Shown here one piece after another: positions 7,127 through 15,589 of a DNA stretch of 64,000 bases (within the stretch, counting starts at the first letter, position 1; each line of letters starts with the position of its first letter). The translations under genes were made by a program, and so were the position numbers. Location of the stretch: NCBI RefSeq assembly GCF_029382225.1, contig NZ_JARLTC010000021.1, positions 62,001 through 126,000 of the forward strand. The letters run 5' to 3'. A model generated the notes under the pieces. That model had not been told where the DNA came from, searched no databases, and saw nothing but the letters and a program-made list of their open reading frames with translations. This DNA comes from Spongiactinospora sp. TRM90649. Its GTDB lineage: Bacteria; Actinomycetota; Actinomycetes; Streptosporangiales; Streptosporangiaceae.

Positions 7127-9364
7127 GTGACCAGCATCGACACCGGCGCGCCCGTCCTGGGCGTGGGGCGGCCCGCCCCGCGCCCCGACGGCACGCTGAA
7201 GGTCACGGGCGAGTTCGCCTTCTCCTCCGATCTGTGGCTGGACGACATGATCTGGGGGACGACGCTGCGCAGCCCCCACCCGGCCGCGCGGATCCGCTCC
7301 ATCGACGTGGGCCCGGCACTGGCCATGCCGGGCGTGCTGGCGGTGCTCACCCACGAGGACGTCCCCGGCGACAAGCACTACGGCCTCAACCGCAGGGACC
7401 AGCCGGTACTCGCCATCGACCGGGTCCGCTACCAGGGGGAACCCGTCGCGCTCGTGGCCGCCGACCATCCGGAACAGGCCAGGCGGGCGGCGGCGGCGAT
7501 CGCGGTCCGCTACGAGACCACCGAGCCGGTGACCGACGCCCGCCGGGCGGCCTTCGACCCCGGCTGCCCGAAGGTCCACGACTCCGGCAACGTGCTGCGC
7601 CATCAGCCGGTGCGCACCGGCTCGGAGTTCCGCGCGCCCGTCGTGGTGCGCGGCGAGTACGAGGTCGGCATGCAGGACCAGGCGCCGCTCGGCCCGGAGT
7701 CCGGGCTCGCGGTGCCCGCGCCGGACGGCGGCGTGGACCTCTTCGTGGCCACCCAGTGGCTGCACGCCGACCGCGACCAGATCGCGCCGTGCCTGGCGCT
7801 GCCGCCCGAGCTGGTCCGCCTGTCGCTGGCCGGGGTGGGCGGCGCGTTCGGCGCGCGTGAGGACCTGTCCATGCAGACGCACGCCTGCATGCTGGCGCTG
7901 CGCACCGGCCGGCCGGTGAAGATGGTCTACGGGCGGGAGGAGTCGTTCTTCGGGCACGTCCACCGGCATCCGGCGCTGATGCGCTACGAGCACGGGGCCA
8001 CCCGCGACGGGCGGCTGATCTACGTCAAGGCCGAGATCGTGCTCGACGGCGGCGCGTACTGCTCCACCTCCCCCGCCGTGGTGGGCAACGCGGCCTCGCT
8101 GGGCGTCGGGCCCTACGAGGTGGCGAACGTGGCGATCGACGCCTACGGCGTCTACACCAACAACCCGCCGTGCGGGGCCATGCGCGGGTTCGGCGCGGTG
8201 CAGGCGTGTTTCGCCTACGAGTCGCAGATGGACCGGCTGGCCGCCGCCTGCGGGGTGTCTCCGGTGGAGGTCCGGGTGCGCAACGCGGTCTCGCAGGGGT
8301 CCCGCCTGGCCACCGGGCAGGTCGTGGACTCCCCCGCGCCGCTGGCGGCGATGCTGCGCGAGCTGGAGGGGTTCCCGTTGCCGCCGCCCGCCGTACCGGC
8401 CGACCTGCGGGAACTGCCGGGCGGCGTCTCGCAGGCCACCCATGGCGAAGGGGTGCGGCGGGGCGTCGGCTACGGCGTCGGCATCAAGAACATCTGCTTC
8501 TCCGAGGGGTTCGACGACAGCTCCACCGCCGTGGTGCGCCTCTCGGTCTCGGGCGGCGAGCCGCACGCGCTGGTCCGGACGGCCGCGGCGGAGGTCGGGC
8601 AGGGCCTGGTGACCGTCCAGGAGCAGATCACCCGCACCGAGCTGGCCGGCTACGGCGTGCGCCAGGTCACGATCGCGCCCGCCGACACCACCGTCGCCTC
8701 GGCCGGGTCGTCCTCGGCGTCCCGCCAGTCGTACGTCACCGGGGGCGCGGTCAGGGCGGCCTGCCAGGCGGTCCGCGACCGGCTGGACGCGCTGGCCAGG
8801 CGGCACCCCGGCCTGCCGGCGGCCGGGCTGCTGGAGCGCTTCGGCCCGATCGAGGAGACCCGCGTCTACCGGCACCGTCCGACGTATCCGATGGATCCGG
8901 CGACCGGTCAGGGCGCCTCCCACACCCAGCTCGCGCTGTGCGTGCACCGCGCGGTCGTGGACGTCGACGTGGAGCTCGGCCTGGTGAAGGTGGTCGAGCT
9001 GGCCGCCGTGCAGGACGTGGGTCGGGCGCTCAACCCGGTCGCACTGGAGGGGCAGATCCACGGCGGGTCGGCGCAGGGACTGGGCCTGGCGCTGATGGAG
9101 GAGGTGCGAGTGGTGGACGGGCTGGTGCGCAATCCGTCGTTCACCGACTACCTCATCCCCACGATCCTGGACATGCCGCCGATGCGGGTGTCGATTCTGG
9201 AGTATCCGGATCCGGCCGCGCCGTACGGGCTGCGCGGGGCGGGCGAGCCGCCGACGCTGTCCTCGACCCCGGCCATCGCCGCCGCCGTGCGCGACGCCAC
9301 GGGACTGGCGCTGGCCCGCGTCCCGATCAGCCCGGCGCACATCGCTATGCCCGCATCTGGGTAG
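7127..9364 (+). CDS. xanthine dehydrogenase, molybdopterin-binding large subunit (XdhB/PucD-like)
   Basis: A 745-residue protein of the xanthine oxidase family large subunit, which hydroxylates hypoxanthine and xanthine. It opens with VGRPAPRPDGTLKVTG, typical of the N-terminal hammerhead domain. GGAFGARED, AMRGFGAVQA and AEVGQGL are molybdenum-cofactor loops, and RGAGEPP near residue 705 carries the expected catalytic Glu. The FAD and 2Fe-2S subunits needed for a complete enzyme are not in this window. The GTG start at 7127 lacks a clear ribosome binding site. It is followed after 38 bp by a purine permease gene, so transport and oxidation are probably co-expressed under the divergent PucR regulator. 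Confidence 0.92.
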   Translation: MTSIDTGAPVLGVGRPAPRPDGTLKVTGEFAFSSDLWLDDMIWGTTLRSPHPAARIRSIDVGPALAMPGVLAVLTHEDVPGDKHYGLNRRDQPVLAIDRVRYQGEPVALVAADHPEQARRAAAAIAVRYETTEPVTDARRAAFDPGCPKVHDSGNVLRHQPVRTGSEFRAPVVVRGEYEVGMQDQAPLGPESGLAVPAPDGGVDLFVATQWLHADRDQIAPCLALPPELVRLSLAGVGGAFGAREDLSMQTHACMLALRTGRPVKMVYGREESFFGHVHRHPALMRYEHGATRDGRLIYVKAEIVLDGGAYCSTSPAVVGNAASLGVGPYEVANVAIDAYGVYTNNPPCGAMRGFGAVQACFAYESQMDRLAAACGVSPVEVRVRNAVSQGSRLATGQVVDSPAPLAAMLRELEGFPLPPPAVPADLRELPGGVSQATHGEGVRRGVGYGVGIKNICFSEGFDDSSTAVVRLSVSGGEPHALVRTAAAEVGQGLVTVQEQITRTELAGYGVRQVTIAPADTTVASAGSSSASRQSYVTGGAVRAACQAVRDRLDALARRHPGLPAAGLLERFGPIEETRVYRHRPTYPMDPATGQGASHTQLALCVHRAVVDVDVELGLVKVVELAAVQDVGRALNPVALEGQIHGGSAQGLGLALMEEVRVVDGLVRNPSFTDYLIPTILDMPPMRVSILEYPDPAAPYGLRGAGEPPTLSSTPAIAAAVRDATGLALARVPISPAHIAMPASG

Positions 9365-9402
9365 AACGGTCCTCGTCCCCCCGTCGCCGCGAAGGGGGAC
9401 GC

Positions 9403-10779
9403 GTGGACTGGCTGAACCGGTTGTTCGAGCTGCGCGGCCGGGAGACCACCGTGGGCGCCGAGGTGCGCGGCGGGGTGACCACGTTCGTGGCGATGGCCTA
9501 CATCATCCTGCTCAACCCGATCATCCTGGCGGGGGCCACCGACGTCACCGGGGCCAGGCTGAGCATCCACCAGCTCACCACGGCGACGGCGCTGGCCGCG
9601 GCGGTCAGCACGCTGCTCATGGCGGTGGTCGGCAACGCGCCGCTGGCGCTGGCCGCCGGACTGGGCCTGAACGCGGTCGTCGCCTACCAGGCGGCGCCGC
9701 ACATGACCTGGGCGCAGGCCATGGGGCTGGTGGTGCTCGAAGGCATCGCCATTGTGGCGCTCGCGCTGTCCGGCGTGCGGCGAATGATCATGAACGCCAT
9801 CCCGCTCGCGCTCAAGCACGCGATCAGCGTCGGCATCGGCCTGTTCATCGCGCTGATCGGCCTGGTGGACGCCGGGTTCGTGGCCAGGGGCACCGGCACG
9901 CCGGTCCAGCTCGGCTCGACCGGGCACCTGACCGGGTGGCCGGTGACCGTCTTCTGCTTCGGCCTGCTGCTGATGATCGTCCTCTACACCCGGCGCACGC
10001 CGGGCGCGATCCTGATCAGCATCGTGGTCACCGCGGTCGTCGCGATCGTGGTGAACGAGCTGGTCACGATCGACCCGGCGGAGTGGGGCGTGGTGGCCCC
10101 CCGGGTGCCGGAGTCGATCATCTCGGCCCCGGACTTCGAGTTGCTCGGCCGTTTCGACCTGTTCGGCGGGTTCGTCACGGCGGGCGCGGTGACCGCCACG
10201 GTGGTGCTGTTCACCCTGGTGCTGTCCGGCTTCTTCGACGCGATGGGCACCATCATCGGGGTCAGCGACGAGGCGGGCCTGGTGGACGAACAGGGCCGGG
10301 TGCCCCGGCTGGGCGCGATCCTCACCGTGGACGGAGTGTCCGCGGCGCTCGGCGGCGCGGCCAGCGCCTCGGCCAACACGGTCTTCGTGGAGTCGGCGGC
10401 GGGCGTCGGCGAGGGCGCCCGCACCGGCCTGGCCAGCCTGGTCACCGGGGCGCTGCTCGGCCTCACCCTGCTGTTCACCCCGATCACCACGGTGGTGCCG
10501 GCCGCGGCGGCGGCGCCCGCCCTGGTGGTCGTCGGCGCGCTGATGATGACGCAGGCGCGCAACGTGCCCTGGCAGGACCTGGACGTGGCCATCCCGGCCT
10601 TCCTGACCATCGCCCTGATGCCGTTCACCTACAGCATCACCACCGGGCTGGGCGCGGGGATCATCGCCTACGTGGCGGTCAAGCTGGGTCGGGGGCGGTG
10701 GCGAGAGCTGCATCCGCTGCTCTACGTGGTGGCCGCGCTGTTCGTGCTCTTCTTCGCGGTCGGCCTGTTCGGCGGCTGA
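9403..10779 (+). CDS. NCS2-family (AzgA-like) purine permease
   Basis: A 458-residue membrane protein with about 12-14 hydrophobic segments. It carries AzgA-type NCS2 signatures: the EVRGGVTTFVAMAYII start, AAGLGLNAVVAY, and SASANTVFVESAAG near residue 325. The family moves adenine, guanine or hypoxanthine into the cell with protons. The GTG start at 9403 is supported by AAGGGGG 5 bases upstream; a longer in-frame reading over the xanthine dehydrogenase gene is rejected. It lies 38 bp downstream of the xanthine dehydrogenase subunit and ends before a strong hairpin, which closes the unit. Confidence 0.92.
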   Translation: MDWLNRLFELRGRETTVGAEVRGGVTTFVAMAYIILLNPIILAGATDVTGARLSIHQLTTATALAAAVSTLLMAVVGNAPLALAAGLGLNAVVAYQAAPHMTWAQAMGLVVLEGIAIVALALSGVRRMIMNAIPLALKHAISVGIGLFIALIGLVDAGFVARGTGTPVQLGSTGHLTGWPVTVFCFGLLLMIVLYTRRTPGAILISIVVTAVVAIVVNELVTIDPAEWGVVAPRVPESIISAPDFELLGRFDLFGGFVTAGAVTATVVLFTLVLSGFFDAMGTIIGVSDEAGLVDEQGRVPRLGAILTVDGVSAALGGAASASANTVFVESAAGVGEGARTGLASLVTGALLGLTLLFTPITTVVPAAAAAPALVVVGALMMTQARNVPWQDLDVAIPAFLTIALMPFTYSITTGLGAGIIAYVAVKLGRGRWRELHPLLYVVAALFVLFFAVGLFGG

Positions 10780-10843
10780 CCCGGACGCGCCGTTCGGCGG
10801 CCGGGCCCAGCGGAATGTCGAGCGGCCGGGCCGGGGCCGGGGA

Positions 10844-10873
10844 CCTGCCGCGGGACCGGCTTCCCGCGGCAGG
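10844..10873 (+). terminator. 12-bp perfect hairpin after the purine permease
   Basis: CCTGCCGCGGGA (10844-10855), loop of 6, TCCCGCGGCAGG (10862-10873). It lies 65 bp beyond the permease stop. GC-rich with no T-run, as is common for actinomycete terminators. Confidence 0.6.
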
Positions 10874-11004
10874 AGTTCACGGCGCCGCGTAGCGCGGCGG
10901 GGCCGTGCGTGGCCGTGGTCTCTCGGAGGCCGGGTGTTGCTCAGGGCCACGCCAGGGCGGGTCTCCCGCGTGACGGGGGGTCGTCCGGCCCCCGAGAGTG
11001 CTCA

Positions 11005-11259
11005 TCACACAAGATCCCCCGTCTCGAACTTGATCTCGTTCGTGCGCCGGCAGGCCCGCTCCATCCGCTTCAGCGCGGTGTTGACGACGTGCCCCAGCTC
11101 GGCGAGTTCCCGCTTCCGCCGCTCGGACTCCCCGGACTCCCAGTGCCGGATGGCCTCGTCCAGGGTCCGGAACCGGCTGTCGGGGGCCACCACGATCTGG
11201 CGTCCGTTCGCATAACGAATGGCCACCCTTCCGACGATGGTCCAGTCGCCATGAGCCAT
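11005..11259 (-). CDS. conserved-looking small protein of unknown function, 84 aa
   Basis: An 84-residue soluble, mixed-charge protein (MAHGDWTIVGRVAIRYANGR at the start, then DEAIRHWESGESERRKRELAEL). It has an N-terminal beta-rich half and a C-terminal basic helix with one Cys. The ATG start has AAAGG upstream. The balanced composition favours it over a 122-codon frame on the same strand that starts at 11438. It lies downstream of an XRE-DUF5753 gene on the same strand, where DUF397 partners usually sit, but it lacks the WRKSS DUF397 motif. It may be an alternative partner of that regulator. I do not recognise the family. Confidence 0.6.
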   Translation of the reverse strand: MAHGDWTIVGRVAIRYANGRQIVVAPDSRFRTLDEAIRHWESGESERRKRELAELGHVVNTALKRMERACRRTNEIKFETGDLV

Positions 11260-11445
11260 GACACGCCTTTCCGGTCGGTCGTGCACTCCGGGACCGCCGG
11301 ACGGCGCGGAAGCCCCGGGCGAACCTGGAAGCGCTTCCGCGCCGGACGGCGCTGGGCCTCGAATCGATCGGCAGACCACTCTGTCGGCCGGTTTCGTAGC
11401 GGCGGGGTCTCAGCCGGGCCCGTAGCGCTGGGAGGCATGCCTCCG

Positions 11446-11496
11446 ACGATAGGAACGCGCCGTTTCCCGGCTCAACGAGCTTGCACGAACTTGCAC
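11446..11496 (-). promoter_or_regulatory. promoter with two GTGCAAG sites for the 84-aa gene
   Basis: On the minus strand, TTGAGC (11470-11475), 18 bp, TATCGT (11446-11451). Immediately upstream of the -35 box are two direct GTGCAAG repeats (11480-11486 and 11490-11496), one helical turn apart, in an activator-like position. Transcription would begin near 11440, about 180 bases before the ATG at 11259. Confidence 0.45.
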
Positions 11497-11509
11497 GCGA
11501 CTTTGGGCA

Positions 11510-11541
11510 AGGTCCTGCCGCTTCAGGCGAGGTCCTGCCGC
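11510..11541. repeat. 12-bp direct repeat at the end of the XRE gene
   Basis: AGGTCCTGCCGC occurs at 11510-11521 and again at 11530-11541. The second copy is inside the last codons of the XRE-DUF5753 gene; the first lies just past its stop, suggesting a small tail duplication. Confidence 0.6.
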
Positions 11542-12422
11542 GCGACCGTGATCAGCTCCTGGGCGTGCCTGCCGTACCGCGCCATCCCCGCCAGCTCGTC
11601 GAAACCCTTGGCGTACTGGGCGATCTCACGTGGCTGGATGACGTTGACCGACGCGGTGAGCAGCTCCACCTTGACCGCCGTGTCGTCGAAGATGTGGAAG
11701 GCCTCGACGGGCCACAGGCGGCGCGACTCGGTCTGCGGGATCACCCCAAGCGAGACGCGCGGTAGCGCCATCACCGCCACGAGGTGATCGAGCTGGCCCG
11801 CCATGATGGCGGCGTCGCCGATGCGGTAGTGCAGCACCGACTCCTCCATCAGGATGGCGAACCGGTGATCGCCCTCGTGCAGCACGCGCGAGCGGGTCAG
11901 CCGCGCCTCGGCCGCGGCCTCGGAGTCGTCGGGCAACCCGCGGAACGCCGCGACCGAGGCCAGCAGGGCGCGGGCGTAGTCGGCGGTCTGCAACAGCCCC
12001 GGGACCACGTGCGAGCAGTAGACCCGGAAGTGCCTCGTCGCCTCGTAACGCGCGATGCCGGACTCCTGGGTCCGCCGCAGCCCCGCGCGGTGCACCCGCC
12101 TCCACTCGACGTACATCTCGTCGGCCTGCCTGGCGGCCGCGATCAGTTCCTCGATCTCCCCCTCGGCCCCGCACGCGCCGCACCAGGCCCGCAGGTCGGC
12201 GTCGGACGGGACTGTCTTGGCGTTCTCTATCCGGCTGGACTTCGACTCGTGCCAGCCAGCCGCGGCCGCGAGGGCGCGGGCGCTCAGGCCCGCGTCGAGC
12301 CTCAGTTCGCGCAGCCGCTGCGCGATGAGTCGGCGGGCGGCCAGCACACTGCTGGAGGGGAGGGCCCCCAGTGGACGGCGAACGGGTGTCAGTCGAGGCG
12401 ACAGCGCTTGCGCGGATCCCAT
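11523..12422 (-). CDS. XRE-DUF5753 (Scr1/WhiJ-type) transcriptional regulator
   Basis: A 299-residue protein. Helix-turn-helix at about residues 30-85 (LRELRLDAGLSARALAAAAG, SKSSRIENAKTVPS), then a DUF5753 domain with the usual QESGIARYEATRHFRVYCSH region and VPGLLQTADYARALL. The family is very common in Streptomyces and relatives, usually paired with a small DUF397 protein, and is linked to development and antibiotic control. Here the DUF397 partner is missing. Small genes of other types lie on both sides (81 aa upstream, 84 aa downstream). The ATG at 12422 is chosen; longer starts extend into non-homologous Ser/Arg-rich sequence. A TGTCA/TGACA dyad at 12492-12504 could be an autoregulatory site. 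Confidence 0.88.
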   Translation of the reverse strand: MGSAQALSPRLTPVRRPLGALPSSSVLAARRLIAQRLRELRLDAGLSARALAAAAGWHESKSSRIENAKTVPSDADLRAWCGACGAEGEIEELIAAARQADEMYVEWRRVHRAGLRRTQESGIARYEATRHFRVYCSHVVPGLLQTADYARALLASVAAFRGLPDDSEAAAEARLTRSRVLHEGDHRFAILMEESVLHYRIGDAAIMAGQLDHLVAVMALPRVSLGVIPQTESRRLWPVEAFHIFDDTAVKVELLTASVNVIQPREIAQYAKGFDELAGMARYGRHAQELITVARQDLA

Positions 12423-12519
12423 AACCAGCTCACAGACTGCCGATCGCAGCGACCGGCTCGAAAACGGCGGCGCCCCCGCCACCGACGGTGCTGTCAGTGT
12501 GACACACCGGCACAACCGG

Positions 12520-12549
12520 GGCCGACGCGATCAGGGCCGATGCGATCAG
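12520..12549. repeat. tandem 15-bp repeat
   Basis: GGCCGACGCGATCAG (12520-12534) is followed directly by GGCCGATGCGATCAG (12535-12549), one mismatch. It lies between the stop of the 81-aa gene and the XRE start. Confidence 0.7.
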
Positions 12550-12550
12550 G

Positions 12551-12796
12551 TCACTGTGATCGCCGCGGGTCGGCGTCACGGCACGCTTCCAGGAGGAGCG
12601 GAGCCATCCGAAACGGGATTCTGACCACCCGCTCTCCTTCGGCGACCGGGTTTCGCGCCGTCATCAGCACCCTGGTCTCAGGGTCTTCTACCTCCCTGCC
12701 CTGGATCACGATGCTTCCATCGCTTTCGTCCACCCAGACCGAGGGGCAATCGTCAACGTCACTGGCTGGATCTTTGCCGAGGAACTTCAAAGCCAT
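12551..12796 (-). CDS. conserved small actinobacterial protein next to XRE-DUF5753 gene
   Basis: An 81-residue protein beginning MALKFLGKDPASDVDDCPSV and containing GSIVIQGREVEDPET and a basic C-terminus. Proteins with the MALKFLGKDP start are recurrent hypothetical neighbours of XRE-DUF5753 regulators and DUF6879 proteins in actinomycetes (from memory, not searched). The ATG at 12796 has GGGAG 7 bases upstream and a good promoter at 12845-12873. It is 128 bp upstream of the regulator gene on the same strand and probably co-transcribed with it. The biochemical role is unknown. Confidence 0.75.
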   Translation of the reverse strand: MALKFLGKDPASDVDDCPSVWVDESDGSIVIQGREVEDPETRVLMTARNPVAEGERVVRIPFRMAPLLLEACRDADPRRSQ

Positions 12797-12844
12797 CGTC
12801 GAACTCCCGACCGTGGTGAGGTGCGTGGGGCTTGCCAACGCTTG

Positions 12845-12888
12845 AACGTAGGCACACTCTAACGCACGGTCAATGCCGTCTAACGCAC
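12845..12888 (-). promoter_or_regulatory. promoter flanked by two GTGCGTTAG sites
   Basis: On the minus strand, TTGACC (12868-12873), 17 bp, TACGTT (12845-12850). Two identical GTGCGTTAG boxes lie at 12859-12867 (inside the spacer) and 12880-12888 (upstream of the -35), 21 bp apart, on the same DNA face. This is an operator-like arrangement, perhaps for the downstream XRE regulator. Confidence 0.5.
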
Positions 12889-12929
12889 AGTGAAAGAAGA
12901 GTCCGCCGTGGGCGAAAAACGCCGTCCGG

Positions 12930-14270
12930 TCAGCGAAGTTCGTCCAGGTCACAGGCCACGTTGTCGTGGTCGCGGTCGGGATAGTAGAAGTACTCCTGGT
13001 GGGTCTCCTTGTAGTAGGGGCCGTACCCCGCGTCGTTGGCCTCCCGGCACGTGGCGAACCTCGTGTCGGGCGCCCCGTCCGGCAGAGGGGCGGTGGCGGG
13101 CGCGGTCGTCGGCGGCGCCACCGGAGGGGTCGTCGCGCCCGTCACGGTGCCGGTGGGAACCCCGGGGGCGGTCGCCCCGTCTGAGGGCGCGGCCGGGACA
13201 CAGGTGAACGACGGCGCGGGCGACTCGGCGGGCGGCGTGGTGCCCGGCTGGCCCTGATCGGTGGGAAGCGGCACGGTGGGCTGCCCCTGATCGGTGGGCG
13301 CCTGGCCCGTGGGCTGGCCCTGGCCGCTGGGCACCGCTCCGGTGGGCTGCTGCTGACCGGTGGGCTGGTCCTGCCCGGTCGGCTGGCCCTGCCCGGTGGG
13401 GGCGCCTCCCGGCGGGGTGACGCCGGGCTGGGGCGCGCCGCGCTGCGCCTGCCGTCCGCCGCCCGGCGGCTGGGACGCGCCCGGTTGACCGGAGGAGGGT
13501 GGGTTCACCGGACCCGGACCCGTGGTTTCGGACGTGCCGGTAGGCCCTGTTTGAGGCGGAGTCTGCGGCAGCGTCTCCGGGGCGGTCTGCGGGGCCGTCT
13601 GGGGCGCCGTCTGCGGGGCGGTCTGCCCCAGGCCGCTGGGCACCGTACCGGGCGGGCACTCGGCGCCGGGTCCCCGGAGCCGGGCCACGATGCCGTCGGC
13701 GACCTCCTTGGTGAACGCCCCCGAGATGCTGAGGCTGTCCTCGGTGATGGCCTCCGCCACCCTCGGCGCGGCGATCACCCGGTCGCCCGCGACGACGACG
13801 ATCTGCTCGCGGACGGCCTCCTGGGTCAGCGCGCCGACCTGGTCGCGGAACGGCGCGGGCAGCGCGATCCGCACCGCGTAGGTGCCCTTCGACTCCTCGA
13901 CCGCCTCGATGGCGTGCACCGACGTCACCTCGACGCCGGCCGCCGCGAGGTAGCACGTGGTGCCCGCCTCGTCGAGCAGCGCCTCCACCCCGGGACAGGG
14001 CGCGGGCCGTGTGGCCGTCAGGGGCGCGAAGTAGATCGGCGCGGCCAGCTTGCTCGGCGGCGTGCCCCCGGGCAGCACGTCGGGATTCGTGGTCATCAGC
14101 ACGGCGACCGTGCCCAGCACTCCGCTGGTGACCACGACCGCGACGAGCGCGATGGCCAGGAGCGCGGTGGTCACCCTGCTGGCCCTCGGCGCGTCATCCC
14201 CCGGCGCGGAGGACGGCGGCCCGGGCTCCATGCCCGGAACCGGCTGCTTCTCCATCGGTGTCGACCCCAT
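12930..14270 (-). CDS. membrane-anchored SecDF-P1-like protein with Pro/Gln repeats and excalibur domain
   Basis: About 446 residues. A short cytoplasmic part is followed by one helix (about 34-56), then an extracytoplasmic region with a SecD head-like segment (AITEDSLSISGAFTKEVAD). A long low-complexity stretch of PTGQ/GQPT/APQT repeats comes next, and the C-terminus is an excalibur calcium-binding domain (FATCREANDAGYGPY, then DRDHDNVACDLD). The protein is probably anchored in the membrane and spans the wall. Start is ATG 14270, with ATG 14255 (GGGG upstream) as the alternative. The downstream XRE cassette on the same strand looks unrelated. Function is unknown; a surface structural or sensing role is inferred. 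Confidence 0.8.
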   Translation of the reverse strand: MGSTPMEKQPVPGMEPGPPSSAPGDDAPRASRVTTALLAIALVAVVVTSGVLGTVAVLMTTNPDVLPGGTPPSKLAAPIYFAPLTATRPAPCPGVEALLDEAGTTCYLAAAGVEVTSVHAIEAVEESKGTYAVRIALPAPFRDQVGALTQEAVREQIVVVAGDRVIAAPRVAEAITEDSLSISGAFTKEVADGIVARLRGPGAECPPGTVPSGLGQTAPQTAPQTAPQTAPETLPQTPPQTGPTGTSETTGPGPVNPPSSGQPGASQPPGGGRQAQRGAPQPGVTPPGGAPTGQGQPTGQDQPTGQQQPTGAVPSGQGQPTGQAPTDQGQPTVPLPTDQGQPGTTPPAESPAPSFTCVPAAPSDGATAPGVPTGTVTGATTPPVAPPTTAPATAPLPDGAPDTRFATCREANDAGYGPYYKETHQEYFYYPDRDHDNVACDLDELR

Positions 14271-14449
14271 ATTCGGAACGGTGCTCGCGGCAGAGCCTAC
14301 CGATCGTCGCCAACTGCGGGTAATCCGCGCGTAAAGCCACGCTGTCGTTGACAAATTGTCATCAAGCCCTCGCGATTCAATCCATCCTGCGCCATGGTCC
14401 GCCTCCTCCGGGGAACTCACAGTGAAAGAGGGCGAGCCGAGGAGGGGCC

Positions 14450-15565
14450 GTGAAGATCGGAGTTCCGCGCGAGGTAAAGGACCACGAATACCGGGTGGCC
14501 CTGACTCCGGCGGGAGCGCACGAGTTCGTCCGGCACGGGCACCAGGTCCTCATCGAACGCGAGGCCGGGGTGGGGTCGGCGATCCTCGACGCCGACTTCG
14601 AGGCCGCCGGGGCGGCGATCCTGCCGACGGCGGACGACGTGTGGGGCGAGGCCGACCTGGTGCTCAAGGTCAAGGAGCCGGTCGCCGAGGAGTACCACCG
14701 GATGCGCAAGGACCAGGTGCTCTTCACGTATCTCCACCTGGCGGCCTCGGCGCCGTGCACCAAGGCCATGCTCGACGCGGGGATCACGGGGATCGCCTAC
14801 GAGACGGTGCAGACGGCCGCCGGCTTCCTGCCGCTGCTCGCGCCCATGTCGGAGGTGGCCGGACGGCTCGCGCCCCAGGTGGGCGCCTACCACCTGATGA
14901 GCATGGGCGGCGGGCGCGGGGTGCTGATGGGCGGCGTGTCAGGAGTGCACGCGGCCCGCGTCGTGGTGATCGGCGCCGGGGTGTCTGGGATGAACGCGGC
15001 CGCGATCGCCCTGGGCATGCAGGCCGAGGTGCTGCTGCTGGACAAGAACATCGACCGGCTGCGCCAGGCCGACGTGATCTACCAGGGCCACCTCCAGACG
15101 ATCGCGTCGAACGCCTACGAGATCGAGCGGGCCGTGCTGGAGGCGGACCTGGTCATCGGGGCGGTGCTGGTGCCGGGGGCGCGGGCGCCCAAGCTCGTCG
15201 GCAACGAGCTGGTCTCGCGGATGCGCCCCGGATCCGTCCTGGTGGACATCTCCATCGACCAGGGCGGGTCGTTCGAGGACTCGCATCCGACCACGCACGC
15301 CGACCCGGTCTATCGGGTCCACGACTCGGTGTTCTACTGCGTGGCGAACATGCCGGGCGCGGTGCCGCACACCTCTACCTACGCGCTGACCAACGTGACG
15401 GTCCCGTACGCGCTGACCATCGCCGACCTGGGCTGGCGGGCGGCGCTGCGGGCCGACCCGGCCCTGGCCCGCGGTCTCAACACGCACGCCGGCTCACTGA
15501 CGAACCGGCCCGTGGCCGAGGCGCACGGGCTGGAGTTCGTCAGTGTGGAGGACGCGCTGACCTGA
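14450..15565 (+). CDS. ald: alanine dehydrogenase
   Basis: A 371-residue NAD-dependent enzyme that interconverts L-alanine and pyruvate plus ammonia. It has the family start MKIGVPREVKDHEYRVALTP, the FTYLHLA substrate-site histidine and the nucleotide-binding region VVVIGAGVSGMNAAAIALGM. A VDISIDQGG stretch and the C-terminal NTHAGSLTNRPVAEA complete the match. Length fits the family (about 370). The GTG start has GGAGGGG just upstream. No Lrp/AsnC regulator is adjacent. It converges with the DUF3105 gene at 15590. Confidence 0.97.
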   Translation: MKIGVPREVKDHEYRVALTPAGAHEFVRHGHQVLIEREAGVGSAILDADFEAAGAAILPTADDVWGEADLVLKVKEPVAEEYHRMRKDQVLFTYLHLAASAPCTKAMLDAGITGIAYETVQTAAGFLPLLAPMSEVAGRLAPQVGAYHLMSMGGGRGVLMGGVSGVHAARVVVIGAGVSGMNAAAIALGMQAEVLLLDKNIDRLRQADVIYQGHLQTIASNAYEIERAVLEADLVIGAVLVPGARAPKLVGNELVSRMRPGSVLVDISIDQGGSFEDSHPTTHADPVYRVHDSVFYCVANMPGAVPHTSTYALTNVTVPYALTIADLGWRAALRADPALARGLNTHAGSLTNRPVAEAHGLEFVSVEDALT

Positions 15566-15589
15566 CGGTGCCAGGCGCCGGGCGGACGC

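Noticed and set aside
11070..11438. 122-codon frame overlapping the 84-residue gene
   Set aside because: Pro/Arg/Ser/Trp-rich composition; the 84-residue frame is better balanced. The frame is kept only as a possible leaderless upstream frame.
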